Shown piece after piece: positions 8,178 to 15,578 of a stretch of 64,000 bases of DNA. Each line of letters opens with the position of its first letter. The first letter of the stretch is position 1. The notes below the pieces were generated by a model that saw nothing but the letters and a program-made list of their open reading frames with translations, was not told where the DNA came from and did no database searches. Position numbers and translations under genes: made by a program. The stretch is from DASUPK01 sp963801055 (GTDB taxonomy: Bacteria; Actinomycetota; Thermoleophilia; Solirubrobacterales; 70-9): contig CAWDDE010000004.1 in the NCBI GenBank assembly GCA_963801055.1, positions 58,134-122,133 of the forward strand, read 5' to 3'.

Positions 8178-8755
8178 TGATGCGCACCGACGGCCTGGGG
8201 CGGACACTCGAGGCGCTCCTCTTCCTCTCACCGGAGCCGGTCTCGGCGGCGGAGCTCGCCGAGGCGATCGAGGTCGAGGAGGAGGCGGTGGCCGAGGCAA
8301 TCGACGAGCTCGAGCAAGCGCTCGCCGGAGACCAGCGAGGGATCCGCCTGCGTCGCGTCGCCGGCGGCGTCGCGCTGGCCGCTGATCCCGAGGCGGAGGC
8401 CGCCGCGCGCCGTCTGCTCGCCAAGCCCCGCACGCCGCCGCTCACCCAGGCGCAGGCCGAGGTACTGGCGATCGTGGCCTACCTGCAGCCGGTCTCGCGC
8501 CCGGAGATCGCCCGGATCCGCGGAGTGTCGTCGGACTCGACAGTGGGCAGCGTCAGCGAGAGGGGGATGATCGAGGAACGGGGCAGGACCCAGTTCGGCG
8601 CGGTCACCTACGGGACCACGGCCCTGTTCGAGAAGCTCTTCGGCCTCTCCGGGCTCGATGCACTGCCCGATCCGGCGCAATTCGATCCCACCCCGGAGGA
8701 CGAACGGGAGCTGCGCGAGCGCCTGCTGAAGGCTGGTGAGCAGAGGGCGGAGTGA
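8174..8755 (+). CDS. scpB: Segregation and condensation protein B
   Basis: Winged-helix dimer that binds ScpA and regulates SMC. Features are TLEALLFLSPEPVSAAELAEA at the N-terminus, quoted as TLEALLFLSP then PVSAAELAEA, the PLTQAQAEVLAIVAYLQPVSRPEI region, quoted as TQAQAEVLAI then AYLQPVSRPEI, with RIRGVSS, and the FGLSGLDALPDP end. It has 193 residues. The TTG at 8174 overlaps the scpA stop; ATG codons at 8177 and 8180 are alternatives. Tight coupling fits the stoichiometric complex. Confidence 0.93.
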   Translation: MMMRTDGLGRTLEALLFLSPEPVSAAELAEAIEVEEEAVAEAIDELEQALAGDQRGIRLRRVAGGVALAADPEAEAAARRLLAKPRTPPLTQAQAEVLAIVAYLQPVSRPEIARIRGVSSDSTVGSVSERGMIEERGRTQFGAVTYGTTALFEKLFGLSGLDALPDPAQFDPTPEDERELRERLLKAGEQRAE

Positions 8756-9504
8756 GGGGTAGGGTCGCCTCAGGCCTGGCGCTCGCCGCACTCGCAGCGG
8801 GACTGGCGGGACCGGGGGCAGGGGCCGACCCGAAGGCCGGTGCGGCGGTGGACCCGGTCGTGATCGGCAGGTCGGTCCAGAAGCGAGCCATCAGAGCTGT
8901 GCAGATCGGGGACCCGGCGGGCACGCGCGTGGCGCTGGTTGTCGGCGTCATCCACGGAGATGAGCGGGCGGGGCTGCGCATCATCCGAGCGCTCAAGCGC
9001 GAGGCGGCGGGTCAGGCCGGCGCGCTTGCCGGGACGCAACTCTGGGCGGTGCCGACGGTTAACCCGGACGGGGTCAGGGGACACACCCGCAAGAACTCGC
9101 ATGGGGTGGACCTGAACCGGAACTTCCCGTACCGATGGCGTGGAGACGTCCCACAGTCGAGCGGCTACTACCCGGGTCGGCGGCCGGCATCCGAGCCGGA
9201 GACCCGGGCGGTGATGGCGTTCGTGCGGCGGATCCAGCCCGATCTCTCGATCTGGTACCACCAGCCCTGGGGCGCGGTGCTCGCCTGTCACGGCAGTCCG
9301 CCGGTCGCGGTGGAGTACGCAAAGCTGGTCGGGATGGGAACGAGCTGCCGGGGCCAGGGGTTGCGCGGGACCGCGATCAGCTGGGAGACGCACACCATCG
9401 GCGGCAGCACTGCCTTCGTGGTCGAGATGCCGCCGGGGAAGATCAGCGCAGGGTCCGCACAGCGCCAGGCGCATGCCGCGCTTACCATCGCCGAGGGTCG
9501 CTGA
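8752..9504 (+). CDS. Secreted M14-family zinc carboxypeptidase (MpaA/Gamma-D-glutamyl peptidase-like)
   Basis: A predicted exported zinc peptidase acting on peptide stems of peptidoglycan. The N-terminus is a signal peptide (MRGRVASGLALAALAAGLAG). The zinc motif is HGDE at about residue 65, followed by PTVNPDG and the LNRNFP substrate-binding stretch, then EPET. A C-terminal His/Glu pair for catalysis is plausible in the TAFVVEMPPG segment. It has 250 residues, short for M14 but typical of the MpaA-like subgroup. The GTG start overlaps the scpB stop by four bases, so it is co-transcribed. Exact substrate is inference. Confidence 0.82.
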   Translation: MRGRVASGLALAALAAGLAGPGAGADPKAGAAVDPVVIGRSVQKRAIRAVQIGDPAGTRVALVVGVIHGDERAGLRIIRALKREAAGQAGALAGTQLWAVPTVNPDGVRGHTRKNSHGVDLNRNFPYRWRGDVPQSSGYYPGRRPASEPETRAVMAFVRRIQPDLSIWYHQPWGAVLACHGSPPVAVEYAKLVGMGTSCRGQGLRGTAISWETHTIGGSTAFVVEMPPGKISAGSAQRQAHAALTIAEGR

Positions 9505-9505
9505 G

Positions 9506-10289
9506 GTGACCCGCCTGATCGTCGCGCTCGCCACGATCGCCCTGGCGATCTGCCTCGCCGCGGGAGTCGGCGCGGGCGCCTCGACGCCTCCTCCCGCGTC
9601 CACGGCGGCGGCGGGCAAGCCCACGATTCACAAGATGCTGATCCCGTACCCGAAGAAGCGGAAGCGGGAAATGGCCTCCTACTCCAAGCGGCACTACGGG
9701 CAATACAAGTGGCGCCTCAACAACCCGAAGCTGATCGTCGAGCACTACGCCGCGGCGGGCAGCATCTCGGCGATCTACAACACCTTCGCGCCCGACCGGC
9801 CGGACGTCGAGTTCCATCAGCTCCCGGGCGTCTGCGCGCACTTCGCGGTGTCGGCGACCGGGGCGATCTACAAGTTCGTGCCGATCTCGATCCGCTGCCG
9901 GCACGTCGTGGGCCTCAACCACGTCGCCGTCGGCATTGAGCACGTCGGCTTCTCGGACCAGGACATCCTCAACCGGCCCGCCCAGCTCAACGCCTCGTTG
10001 CAGCTCACCCAGTGGCTGCGCTGTCGGCTCGGGCTCCCGATCAACCAGGTGATCGGCCACAACGAGAGCCTCTCCTCGCCCTTCTACAAGGAGCTCGACC
10101 CGCGCTTCAGGGGACAGACGCACGGCGATTGGAGCCACGCCGACATGCAGACCTATCGCGCGGACCTCACAGCTCGGCGCCTGCTGAGGCAAGCCGAGGA
10201 GCCCGCCCGCGCCCAGCTCGGAGCGGTCGCTGAGCATCATCGGGATCAGGCGGGCGATTTCGGAGGAACCGGCCCCGGCCGCCACCTAG
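9506..10289 (+). CDS. Secreted N-acetylmuramoyl-L-alanine amidase / PGRP-fold protein, probable frame change near the end
   Basis: An Amidase_2-type protein with a signal peptide starting at GTG 9506 (VTRLIVALATIALAICLAAG). Domain markers are LIVEHYAAAG (first zinc His), AHFAVSATGAIYKFVP, a central histidine in HVVGLNHVAVGIEHVGF, and VIGHNESLSSPFYKEL near residue 185. The starting frame runs on to 10354, but from about 10200 its third-position GC falls, while the +1 frame is strongly GC3-biased, reads SLSIIGIRRAISEEPAPAAT and stops at 10287-10289. That stop lies just before an ideal hairpin. I therefore end the gene at 10289 with one indel between 10188 and 10225; the alternative is a longer tail overlapping rluB. 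Confidence 0.7.
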
Positions 10290-10296
10290 CTGGACA

Positions 10297-10329
10297 GCGG
10301 AGCGGCGGCCGATCCGGCCGCCGCTCCGC
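10297..10329 (+). terminator. Strong hairpin before rluB
   Basis: Perfect 15-bp stem with a 3-base loop (GCGGAGCGGCGGCCG / ATC / CGGCCGCCGCTCCGC), no U tract. It separates the amidase gene from rluB. Confidence 0.65.
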
Positions 10330-10350
10330 CCGCTCAGCTTCAATCGTGGG

Positions 10351-11046
10351 ATGAGGCTCGCCAAGTACCTCGCCCACGCCGGCGTCGCCTCGCGACGCTC
10401 CGCTGAGGAGTTGATCGCCGCCGGCAAGGTGCGCGTGAGCGGCGAGGTGGTCACGGACCCTGCTCGCGATGTCGGCGAGAGCTCCGAGGTCGAGGTCGAC
10501 GGCCGCCGAATCGCGGCCGAGCCGCGCGAGGTCTGGGCCGTCAACAAGCCGCGCGGCGTCGTCTCGACCGCGCGGGAGCCGGGCAGGAGACCGGCGGTCA
10601 CCGAACTGGTCGACTCCCGGCGCCGGCTCTACCCGGTCGGACGCCTGGACGCGGACTCGACCGGATTGATCCTGCTCACCAACGACGGCGAGCTCGCGAA
10701 CCGCCTCACGCATCCGCGCTACGGCGTCCCGAAGACGTATCTGGTGCGTCTCGCGCTGACACCCTCCGAGCGCGACCTGGACCGGTTGCGCAGCGGTGTC
10801 CGGCTCGACGACGGGAAGACAACGCCCGCCGAGGTCGAGTGGCTAGGGGAGCGCAAGCTCGAGATCACCATCCGGGAGGGGCGCAAGCGCCAGGTACGCC
10901 GGATGGCCGAGGCGATCGGCAACGAGGTGGAAGCACTGACTCGAATCCGAATCGGCTCGCTCGAGCTGGGTGACCTTCGCCGAGGCGAGGCTCGCCGGCT
11001 CGATCGAAGGGAGGTTGCCACGCTCTGGGAAGATTCCGCGCCGTGA
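10351..11046 (+). CDS. rluB: 23S rRNA pseudouridine synthase, RluB/RsuA family
   Basis: Isomerises a uridine in 23S rRNA. The N-terminal S4 domain (MRLAKYLAHAGVASRRSAEE) is followed by the catalytic motif GRLDADSTGLILLTNDG, quoted as GRLDADSTGL then ILLTNDG, with the catalytic Asp in RLDAD at about residue 95. The IREGRKRQVRRM stretch near residue 175 is also family-specific. It has 231 residues. ATG 10351 has TTCAAT 6 nt upstream, a poorer hexamer than most in the window. In actinobacteria this gene commonly follows scpAB, as here with two hydrolases inserted. Confidence 0.93.
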   Translation: MRLAKYLAHAGVASRRSAEELIAAGKVRVSGEVVTDPARDVGESSEVEVDGRRIAAEPREVWAVNKPRGVVSTAREPGRRPAVTELVDSRRRLYPVGRLDADSTGLILLTNDGELANRLTHPRYGVPKTYLVRLALTPSERDLDRLRSGVRLDDGKTTPAEVEWLGERKLEITIREGRKRQVRRMAEAIGNEVEALTRIRIGSLELGDLRRGEARRLDRREVATLWEDSAP

Positions 11047-11420
11047 CCGACGAACTACGACTGTGGGCCGTCCGCGGCGCGACGAAGGCGGCGCGCAACA
11101 ACCCCGATGCGATCGTGGCGGCGACCGAGGAGCTGATGCGTGAGCTGATCGGCCGCAACGAGCTCACGCCGGAGCGAATGGTGAGCTGCATCTTCACCTC
11201 GACCCACGACCTGAACGCCGAATTCCCGGCCGTCGCTGCGCGCAACCTGGGGCTGGACGGCGTTCCGCTCCTTTGCGCGCAGGAGGTGGACGTCCCCGGG
11301 GCGATGCCCTCGGTGATCCGGGCTCTGGTCCACTACTACGCGCCAAACGACCACACCCCCGTGCATGCCTATCTCGGCGAGGCCCAGGAGCTGCGCTCGG
11401 ATCTGAAGGCGGCGCAGTAG
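11043..11420 (+). CDS. aroH: Chorismate mutase, AroH type
   Basis: Converts chorismate to prephenate at the branch towards phenylalanine and tyrosine. It has 125 residues and the trimeric AroH fold: start LRLWAVRGATKAARNNPDAI, core VSCIFTSTHDLNAEFPA, then ARNLGLDGVPLLCAQEVDVPG, quoted as GLDGVPLLCA then QEVDVPG. The conserved Arg of VRGAT, the Cys in LLCAQE and the downstream Arg align with known active-site positions of this family. GTG 11043 overlaps the rluB stop. It heads the aromatic gene cluster with hisC, DAHP synthase, tyrA and aroA. Confidence 0.93.
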   Translation: MTDELRLWAVRGATKAARNNPDAIVAATEELMRELIGRNELTPERMVSCIFTSTHDLNAEFPAVAARNLGLDGVPLLCAQEVDVPGAMPSVIRALVHYYAPNDHTPVHAYLGEAQELRSDLKAAQ

Positions 11421-11941
11421 TGGTTGGCGGATCTCTCCGGGTCCGCGACGCTATACCGGACGACACAGACGCGATCGTCGCGGTGACGGCCGCCGGCTGG
11501 CGCACCGCTTATCGCGACATCGTCGCGCCGGAGCGGCTGGCGGACCTGCCGGTCTTGCGCTGGCGGCACGAGATCCAAGTCGGGCTTCTCCGCCCGGTCG
11601 ACGACGCGTTCAGCTACGTCGCGGAGATCGACGGCGAGTTCGCCGGTTACTGCTTCGTGGCCGCACCCTCGCGGGAGCCCGACCTGCGGCCGAACGTGGC
11701 TGAGCTCGTTGCCATCTACGTGGAGCCCGATCGCTGGCGGCAGGGCGCCGGAGAGGCGCTGATGAAGGCGGCGATGCTGCGGCTGGCCGGGCTGCCCTAC
11801 GACGAGGTCGTCCTCTGGACGTTCAAGGAGAACGCCCCCGCGATCGCCTTCTACGAGCGCCACGGGTGGAGCCGCGACGGGGAGGAGAAGGTGCACCCGG
11901 GCGCTCAGGCCGTGACGATCAGGTTCCGCCACCCCACCTAG
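11420..11941 (+). CDS. GNAT-family N-acetyltransferase
   Basis: A predicted acetyl-CoA-dependent acetyltransferase of 173 residues. Motif A is VAELVAIYVEPDRWRQGAGEAL, quoted as VAIYVEPDRW then RQGAGEAL, which carries the R-x-x-G-x-G acetyl-CoA loop; motif B is around LWTFKENAPAIAFYERHGW, quoted as NAPAIAFYERHGW. The GTG start at 11420 shares a base with the aroH stop. The substrate is unknown; its place between aroH and hisC suggests co-transcription but not necessarily a role in aromatic synthesis. Confidence 0.85.
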   Translation: MVGGSLRVRDAIPDDTDAIVAVTAAGWRTAYRDIVAPERLADLPVLRWRHEIQVGLLRPVDDAFSYVAEIDGEFAGYCFVAAPSREPDLRPNVAELVAIYVEPDRWRQGAGEALMKAAMLRLAGLPYDEVVLWTFKENAPAIAFYERHGWSRDGEEKVHPGAQAVTIRFRHPT

Positions 11942-11944
11942 CAT
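11939..11944 (+). promoter_or_regulatory. -10-like element of hisC
   Basis: TAGCAT, 9 nt before the ATG at 11954; it includes the GNAT stop codon. Confidence 0.5.
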
Positions 11945-11953
11945 GGAAACGGC

Positions 11954-13045
11954 ATGACGGTCACCTTCGCCGACAAACTGGCCCGGATCCCCAACTACGA
12001 ACCGGGAACGTCACTCGCAGACGCCACTGCGCGGGCCGAGACCGCCGATGCGATCAAGCTCGCCTCGAACGAGTCGCCCTTCCCACCGCACCCGGCGGTG
12101 ATCGATGCGATCACCCGGGCCGCGGCGCGGGCGCACCGCTACCCGGATCCCGATGCGCGAGCGCTCCGCCGCGCAATCGCCGACCACCATGAGACCGACC
12201 CGGCGCGCATCGCCGTCTCCAACGGCTCCTGCGAGATCCTGCTCGCGGCCGCTCTCGCCCTCTGCGAGCCGGGGGACGAGATCCTCTACGCCTGGCCCTC
12301 CTTCTCGATCTATCCCTACCTGGCCCCCCTTTGTGGGGCGCGCGAGATCCGCGTCCCGCTGGGGCAGGGATACGTCCACGACCTCGACGCGATGCTCGAG
12401 GAAGTGACGGCGGCGACCCAGCTGCTGATCGTGTGCAACCCCAACAACCCGACCAGCACACACCTTCCCGCCAATCGCGTCGGCGCCTTCATTGAGAACG
12501 TTCCCGAAAGGACCACGATCATCCTCGACGAGGCCTACATCGAGTACCAGACCAACGACGACCCCGACACAACGCTCGACCTGCTCGCCGGGCGCCCCAA
12601 CGTCGTCCTCCTCCGCACCTTCAGCAAGGTCCACGGGCTGGCCGGCCTGCGGGTCGGCTACGCGCTCTGCTCGCCGCAGTTCCGCGCCGCCGTCGACGCC
12701 GTTCGCCAGCCGTTCAGCGTCAACGAGCTTGCCCAGGCGGCCGCCACGGAGGCGATCCGCCACCAGGACGACGTCGCCGACCGCGTGGAGAAGAACGTGA
12801 TCGAGCGGGTCTTCGTCGAGGAGGCACTCCACGAGATGGGACTCGTGACGGCCGAGTCGCAGGCGAACTTCGCGTGGATCGAGCTGGGGGACTTCGATGA
12901 GGGCGAGGTGGTCGAGTCGCTCGCGAAGGCGGGTGTAGCAGTTCGGCCGGGTACTCCGCTGGGCGGCCCCGGTCACCTGCGGGTCACCTACGGAACCCAC
13001 GCCGAGAACGAGCGCTTCCTCGCCGCGCTCGCCGAACTCGCCTGA
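11954..13045 (+). CDS. hisC: Histidinol-phosphate / aromatic aminotransferase
   Basis: A PLP enzyme of fold type I (aminotransferase class I/II). The PLP-Lys lies in RTFSKVHGLAGLRVGYA, quoted as TFSKVHGLAG, near residue 220; NPNNPTSTH and LDEAYIEY mark the PLP-binding Asn and Asp. The N-terminus KLASNESPFPP matches HisC. It has 363 residues. Because it sits next to chorismate mutase and just upstream of the DAHP synthase, tyrA and aroA, it may well also transaminate phenylpyruvate or hydroxyphenylpyruvate; that dual role is inference. Confidence 0.9.
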   Translation: MTVTFADKLARIPNYEPGTSLADATARAETADAIKLASNESPFPPHPAVIDAITRAAARAHRYPDPDARALRRAIADHHETDPARIAVSNGSCEILLAAALALCEPGDEILYAWPSFSIYPYLAPLCGAREIRVPLGQGYVHDLDAMLEEVTAATQLLIVCNPNNPTSTHLPANRVGAFIENVPERTTIILDEAYIEYQTNDDPDTTLDLLAGRPNVVLLRTFSKVHGLAGLRVGYALCSPQFRAAVDAVRQPFSVNELAQAAATEAIRHQDDVADRVEKNVIERVFVEEALHEMGLVTAESQANFAWIELGDFDEGEVVESLAKAGVAVRPGTPLGGPGHLRVTYGTHAENERFLAALAELA

Positions 13046-13190
13046 TCTGGGCTTCGGTCGGCCCCGAGGAACCCGAGCCCTGAGAGGGCATGGCCCTCAC
13101 GACCCGAGCACTTCACCCTCCAGGGAGCCAGATCGCAGACGATGAGCGAGATGCCACAAAGTCCAGGCCGTCTGCTTCAATGATCCGCTC
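13046..13190 (+). other. Intergenic segment between hisC and the aromatic leader
   Basis: No gene seen. It holds the GAGGGC-ATG-GCCCTC hairpin at 13084-13098 and an upstream imperfect GGGCTTCGG/CCGAGG pair, together a likely end for the hisC transcript. Confidence 0.5.
13084..13098 (+). terminator. Hairpin after hisC
   Basis: Perfect 6-bp stem GAGGGC/GCCCTC with an ATG loop, no U tract. Confidence 0.4.
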
Positions 13191-13277
13191 ATGCAGCACG
13201 GCACGCACATCGCCGCTCCCTCGAGCCGCTTGGCGGCTCGCACGCGTGCCTACTTCTACTTTTGGCGATTTAGCTAG
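13191..13277 (+). CDS. Aromatic leader peptide upstream of DAHP synthase
   Basis: A 28-codon ORF that begins MQHGTHIAAP and ends ARTRAYFYFWRFS before TAG at 13275-13277. Five of six consecutive positions, Y-F-Y-F-W, plus F two codons later, are aromatic, at codons 21-25 and 27. This composition is the classic sign of a ribosome-mediated attenuator sensing Tyr, Phe and Trp. TTCAAT lies 9 nt before the ATG and there is no clear ribosome site, so the peptide may be translated from a leaderless RNA. It precedes the DAHP synthase by 125 bases. Function is inferred from composition and position. Confidence 0.8.
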   Translation: MQHGTHIAAPSSRLAARTRAYFYFWRFS

Positions 13278-13335
13278 GCGTCCGGCCCGCGGCTGCCTCT
13301 AGCCGCCGACGCAGAAGCTTCACCCGCCGGGCGCC
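13277..13335 (+). promoter_or_regulatory. Candidate attenuator with alternative RNA pairings
   Basis: Stem A pairs GCGTC (13278-13282) with GACGC (13308-13312) and contains GCGGCT/AGCCGC (13289-13294, 13301-13306). The segment GGCGTCCGG (13277-13285) can instead pair with CCGGGCGCC (13327-13335), with one G-U, so the two folds exclude each other. A ribosome stalled on the aromatic codons would cover the left arm. No U tract is seen, so control may act through Rho or translation. Confidence 0.55.
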
Positions 13336-13402
13336 GTCTCCCACGGTTCCCTTGCCGCACCCAAGGATCACCGTCAGACCAGTAGAAAGAAGGGACGACA
13401 GG

Positions 13403-14497
13403 ATGAATTTCGAGATGAAGGAGCTACCGAGACAGCACGCCGACCGCGTTCGGGACCAGCGGATCGAGCGCGTCGTCGAGCTGGTCTCGCCGGCGGAGAT
13501 TCTCGAGGACCTGGCGCTCGGAGAGAAGCGAGAGGACGCCATCCTCGCCCGTCGCGCCGAGGTCAAGTCGGTGCTCGATCGCGAGGACGACCGCCTGCTC
13601 GTCATCGTCGGACCCTGCAGCGTCCACGATCCGGAGGCCGCGATGGAGTACGCCCGGCGGCTGGGTGAGAGGGCGGCAGAGTTGCGCGACGACCTCTGCG
13701 TCGCGATGCGGGTCTACTTCGAGAAGCCCCGCACGACGACCGGCTGGAAGGGGCTGATCAACGATCCGCATCTGGACGGGTCGCGGGATGTGAACGTAGG
13801 GCTGCACACGGCGCGCAGTCTGCTGCTCGAGGTGACGGACCTCGGACTCGCGATCGGCTGCGAGTTCCTCGACCCGATCACGCCGCAGTACATCTCCGAC
13901 GTGGTCGCGTGGGGAGCGATCGGCGCTCGCACGACCGAGAGCCAGATCCACCGGCAGCTCGCGTCGGGACTCTCGATGCCGGTGGGCTTCAAGAATGGGA
14001 CCGCCGGCAGCATCAAGCTGGCGGTCGACGCGGTCCGCGCCGCGGCCGCGCCGCACGCATTCGCCGGGGTCGATGTGAGCGGCACACCGGCGATCCTCTA
14101 CACCGAGGGCAATCCGGACTGCCACGTGATCCTACGCGGCGGAAGGGGCGCGCCCAACTACGGGCCCCACGCGGTCGGCGAGACCCTCGAACAGCTGCGC
14201 GCCGCCGGACTGGCCGAGCGCGTCGTGATCGACGCCTCCCACGACAACAGCGGCAAGGACCACGAGCGCCAGCCGGGCGTGGTCAGTGAGATCGCCGATC
14301 AGATCGCCGCCTGCAACGGAGCGATCGTCGGGGTGATGATGGAGTCCTTTCTGGTCGCCGGCCGGCAGGATCTCGAGTCGGATGAGCCCCTGGTCTACGG
14401 CCAGTCGATCACCGACGCCTGCATGGACTGGGACAACACTGTGCTGACCCTCGACCGGCTCGCCTCGGCGGTGCGAAAGCGGCGCGAAGCCGCCTGA
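13403..14497 (+). CDS. aroF: 3-deoxy-7-phosphoheptulonate (DAHP) synthase, class I
   Basis: First enzyme of the shikimate pathway, condensing PEP and erythrose 4-phosphate. It is the AroF/G/H class: VIVGPCSVHDPEAAMEYA, quoted as VGPCSVHDPEAA, with the metal Cys near residue 70; YFEKPRTTTGWKGLINDP, quoted as EKPRTTTGWKG; and DASHDNSGKD with metal His. It has 364 residues. ATG 13403 follows an AAGAAGGGA ribosome site about 8 nt away, unlike most genes here, which fits an RNA with a long leader. It sits four bases before tyrA in the aroF-tyrA-aroA unit. It may also be feedback-inhibited; the effector cannot be read from sequence. Confidence 0.95.
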   Translation: MNFEMKELPRQHADRVRDQRIERVVELVSPAEILEDLALGEKREDAILARRAEVKSVLDREDDRLLVIVGPCSVHDPEAAMEYARRLGERAAELRDDLCVAMRVYFEKPRTTTGWKGLINDPHLDGSRDVNVGLHTARSLLLEVTDLGLAIGCEFLDPITPQYISDVVAWGAIGARTTESQIHRQLASGLSMPVGFKNGTAGSIKLAVDAVRAAAAPHAFAGVDVSGTPAILYTEGNPDCHVILRGGRGAPNYGPHAVGETLEQLRAAGLAERVVIDASHDNSGKDHERQPGVVSEIADQIAACNGAIVGVMMESFLVAGRQDLESDEPLVYGQSITDACMDWDNTVLTLDRLASAVRKRREAA

Positions 14498-14501
14498 GGT
14501 C

Positions 14502-15578
14502 ATGAGGATCGCGGTCCTCGGCGTCGGGCTGATCGGCGGGTCGATCGGGCTCGCCGCCCGCGCCAGGCTCGCAGCCGAGGTGGCTGGGTTCGATCCCGAC
14601 GAAGAGCTGCTCGATCGGGCGGCGGAGCTCGGGGCGATCGACTCCGGGCACGACACCGTCGCCGGGGCCGTCGAGGGCGCCGAGCTGGTCTTCTGCGCCG
14701 CTCCGGTCACCGCCCTGCCGGGGCTCGCGGCCGAGGCGCTCGATGCGGTTGGCGACGACTGCGCAGTCACGGACGTCGGCTCGGTGAAGCGTGACGTGAT
14801 CGCGGCTCTCGGGTCGGACAGCCGGTTCATCGGCGGCCATCCGCTGGCGGGCGCCGAGACCTCAGGGGTGGAGAATGCGCGCGCCGACCTCTTCGAGGGC
14901 GCCCGCTGGTACCTGACCCCGACGCCGAAGACAGGCGGGCTCCTCTACGACAGGGTTCAGCGAGCGATCTCCGAGATCGGGGCCCGGCCCCAGGCGATCG
15001 AGGCGGAGACCCATGACCGGCTGATGGCGAGCGTCAGCCACCTGCCGCACGTGGTGGCCAACGTGCTGGTAACCCAGGCCGCACGCGCGCTCGACGAGGA
15101 GGCGGAGCACCTTCCCGAGGTCGGACCGAGCTTTCGCGACGCCACCAGGGTGGCCGGCGCCAACCCGGCGATCTGGGGCGACATCCTCGCGGGCAATCGC
15201 GAGGCGGTCGCTTCGGAGATCGACGCGGCTGTGGAAAGGCTGAACCAGGCCGCCGAGCTGCTGCGCACGAAGGACCGCGACGCCGTCACCGCTTGGCATG
15301 AGCAGGCCGGACGACGCCGCCGCGAGCTGATCGAGACTGAGATCGCCGGTGGCCCGCTCCACGAGCTGCGGGTGCTTGTGCCGAATCGGCCCGGGATCGT
15401 CGCCGAGGTTGCGCTTGAACTGGGTCGCGCGGGCGTCAACATCGAGGACATGGCGCTCTATCCGGCAGCCGACATGACCTCCGGAGCGATCTCGCTCTAC
15501 ATCGCGGGCGACGAGGAGGCCGAGCGCGCGGAGCAGCTGATCCGGGAGCTCGGCCACGATGTCTCCCGGGCGGAATGA
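14502..15578 (+). CDS. tyrA: Prephenate dehydrogenase with C-terminal ACT domain
   Basis: Makes 4-hydroxyphenylpyruvate from prephenate with NAD(P). The Rossmann motif is VLGVGLIGGSIGLAAR, quoted as GVGLIGGSIG, at residues 6-15. FIGGHPLAGAETSGVENA, quoted as GGHPLAGAETSG, and VSHLPHVVAN mark the catalytic and substrate sites. The last 70 residues form an ACT domain (LHELRVLVPNRPGIVAEVA), which probably binds tyrosine for feedback control. It has 358 residues. It starts four bases after aroF and overlaps aroA. Confidence 0.94.
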   Translation: MRIAVLGVGLIGGSIGLAARARLAAEVAGFDPDEELLDRAAELGAIDSGHDTVAGAVEGAELVFCAAPVTALPGLAAEALDAVGDDCAVTDVGSVKRDVIAALGSDSRFIGGHPLAGAETSGVENARADLFEGARWYLTPTPKTGGLLYDRVQRAISEIGARPQAIEAETHDRLMASVSHLPHVVANVLVTQAARALDEEAEHLPEVGPSFRDATRVAGANPAIWGDILAGNREAVASEIDAAVERLNQAAELLRTKDRDAVTAWHEQAGRRRRELIETEIAGGPLHELRVLVPNRPGIVAEVALELGRAGVNIEDMALYPAADMTSGAISLYIAGDEEAERAEQLIRELGHDVSRAE

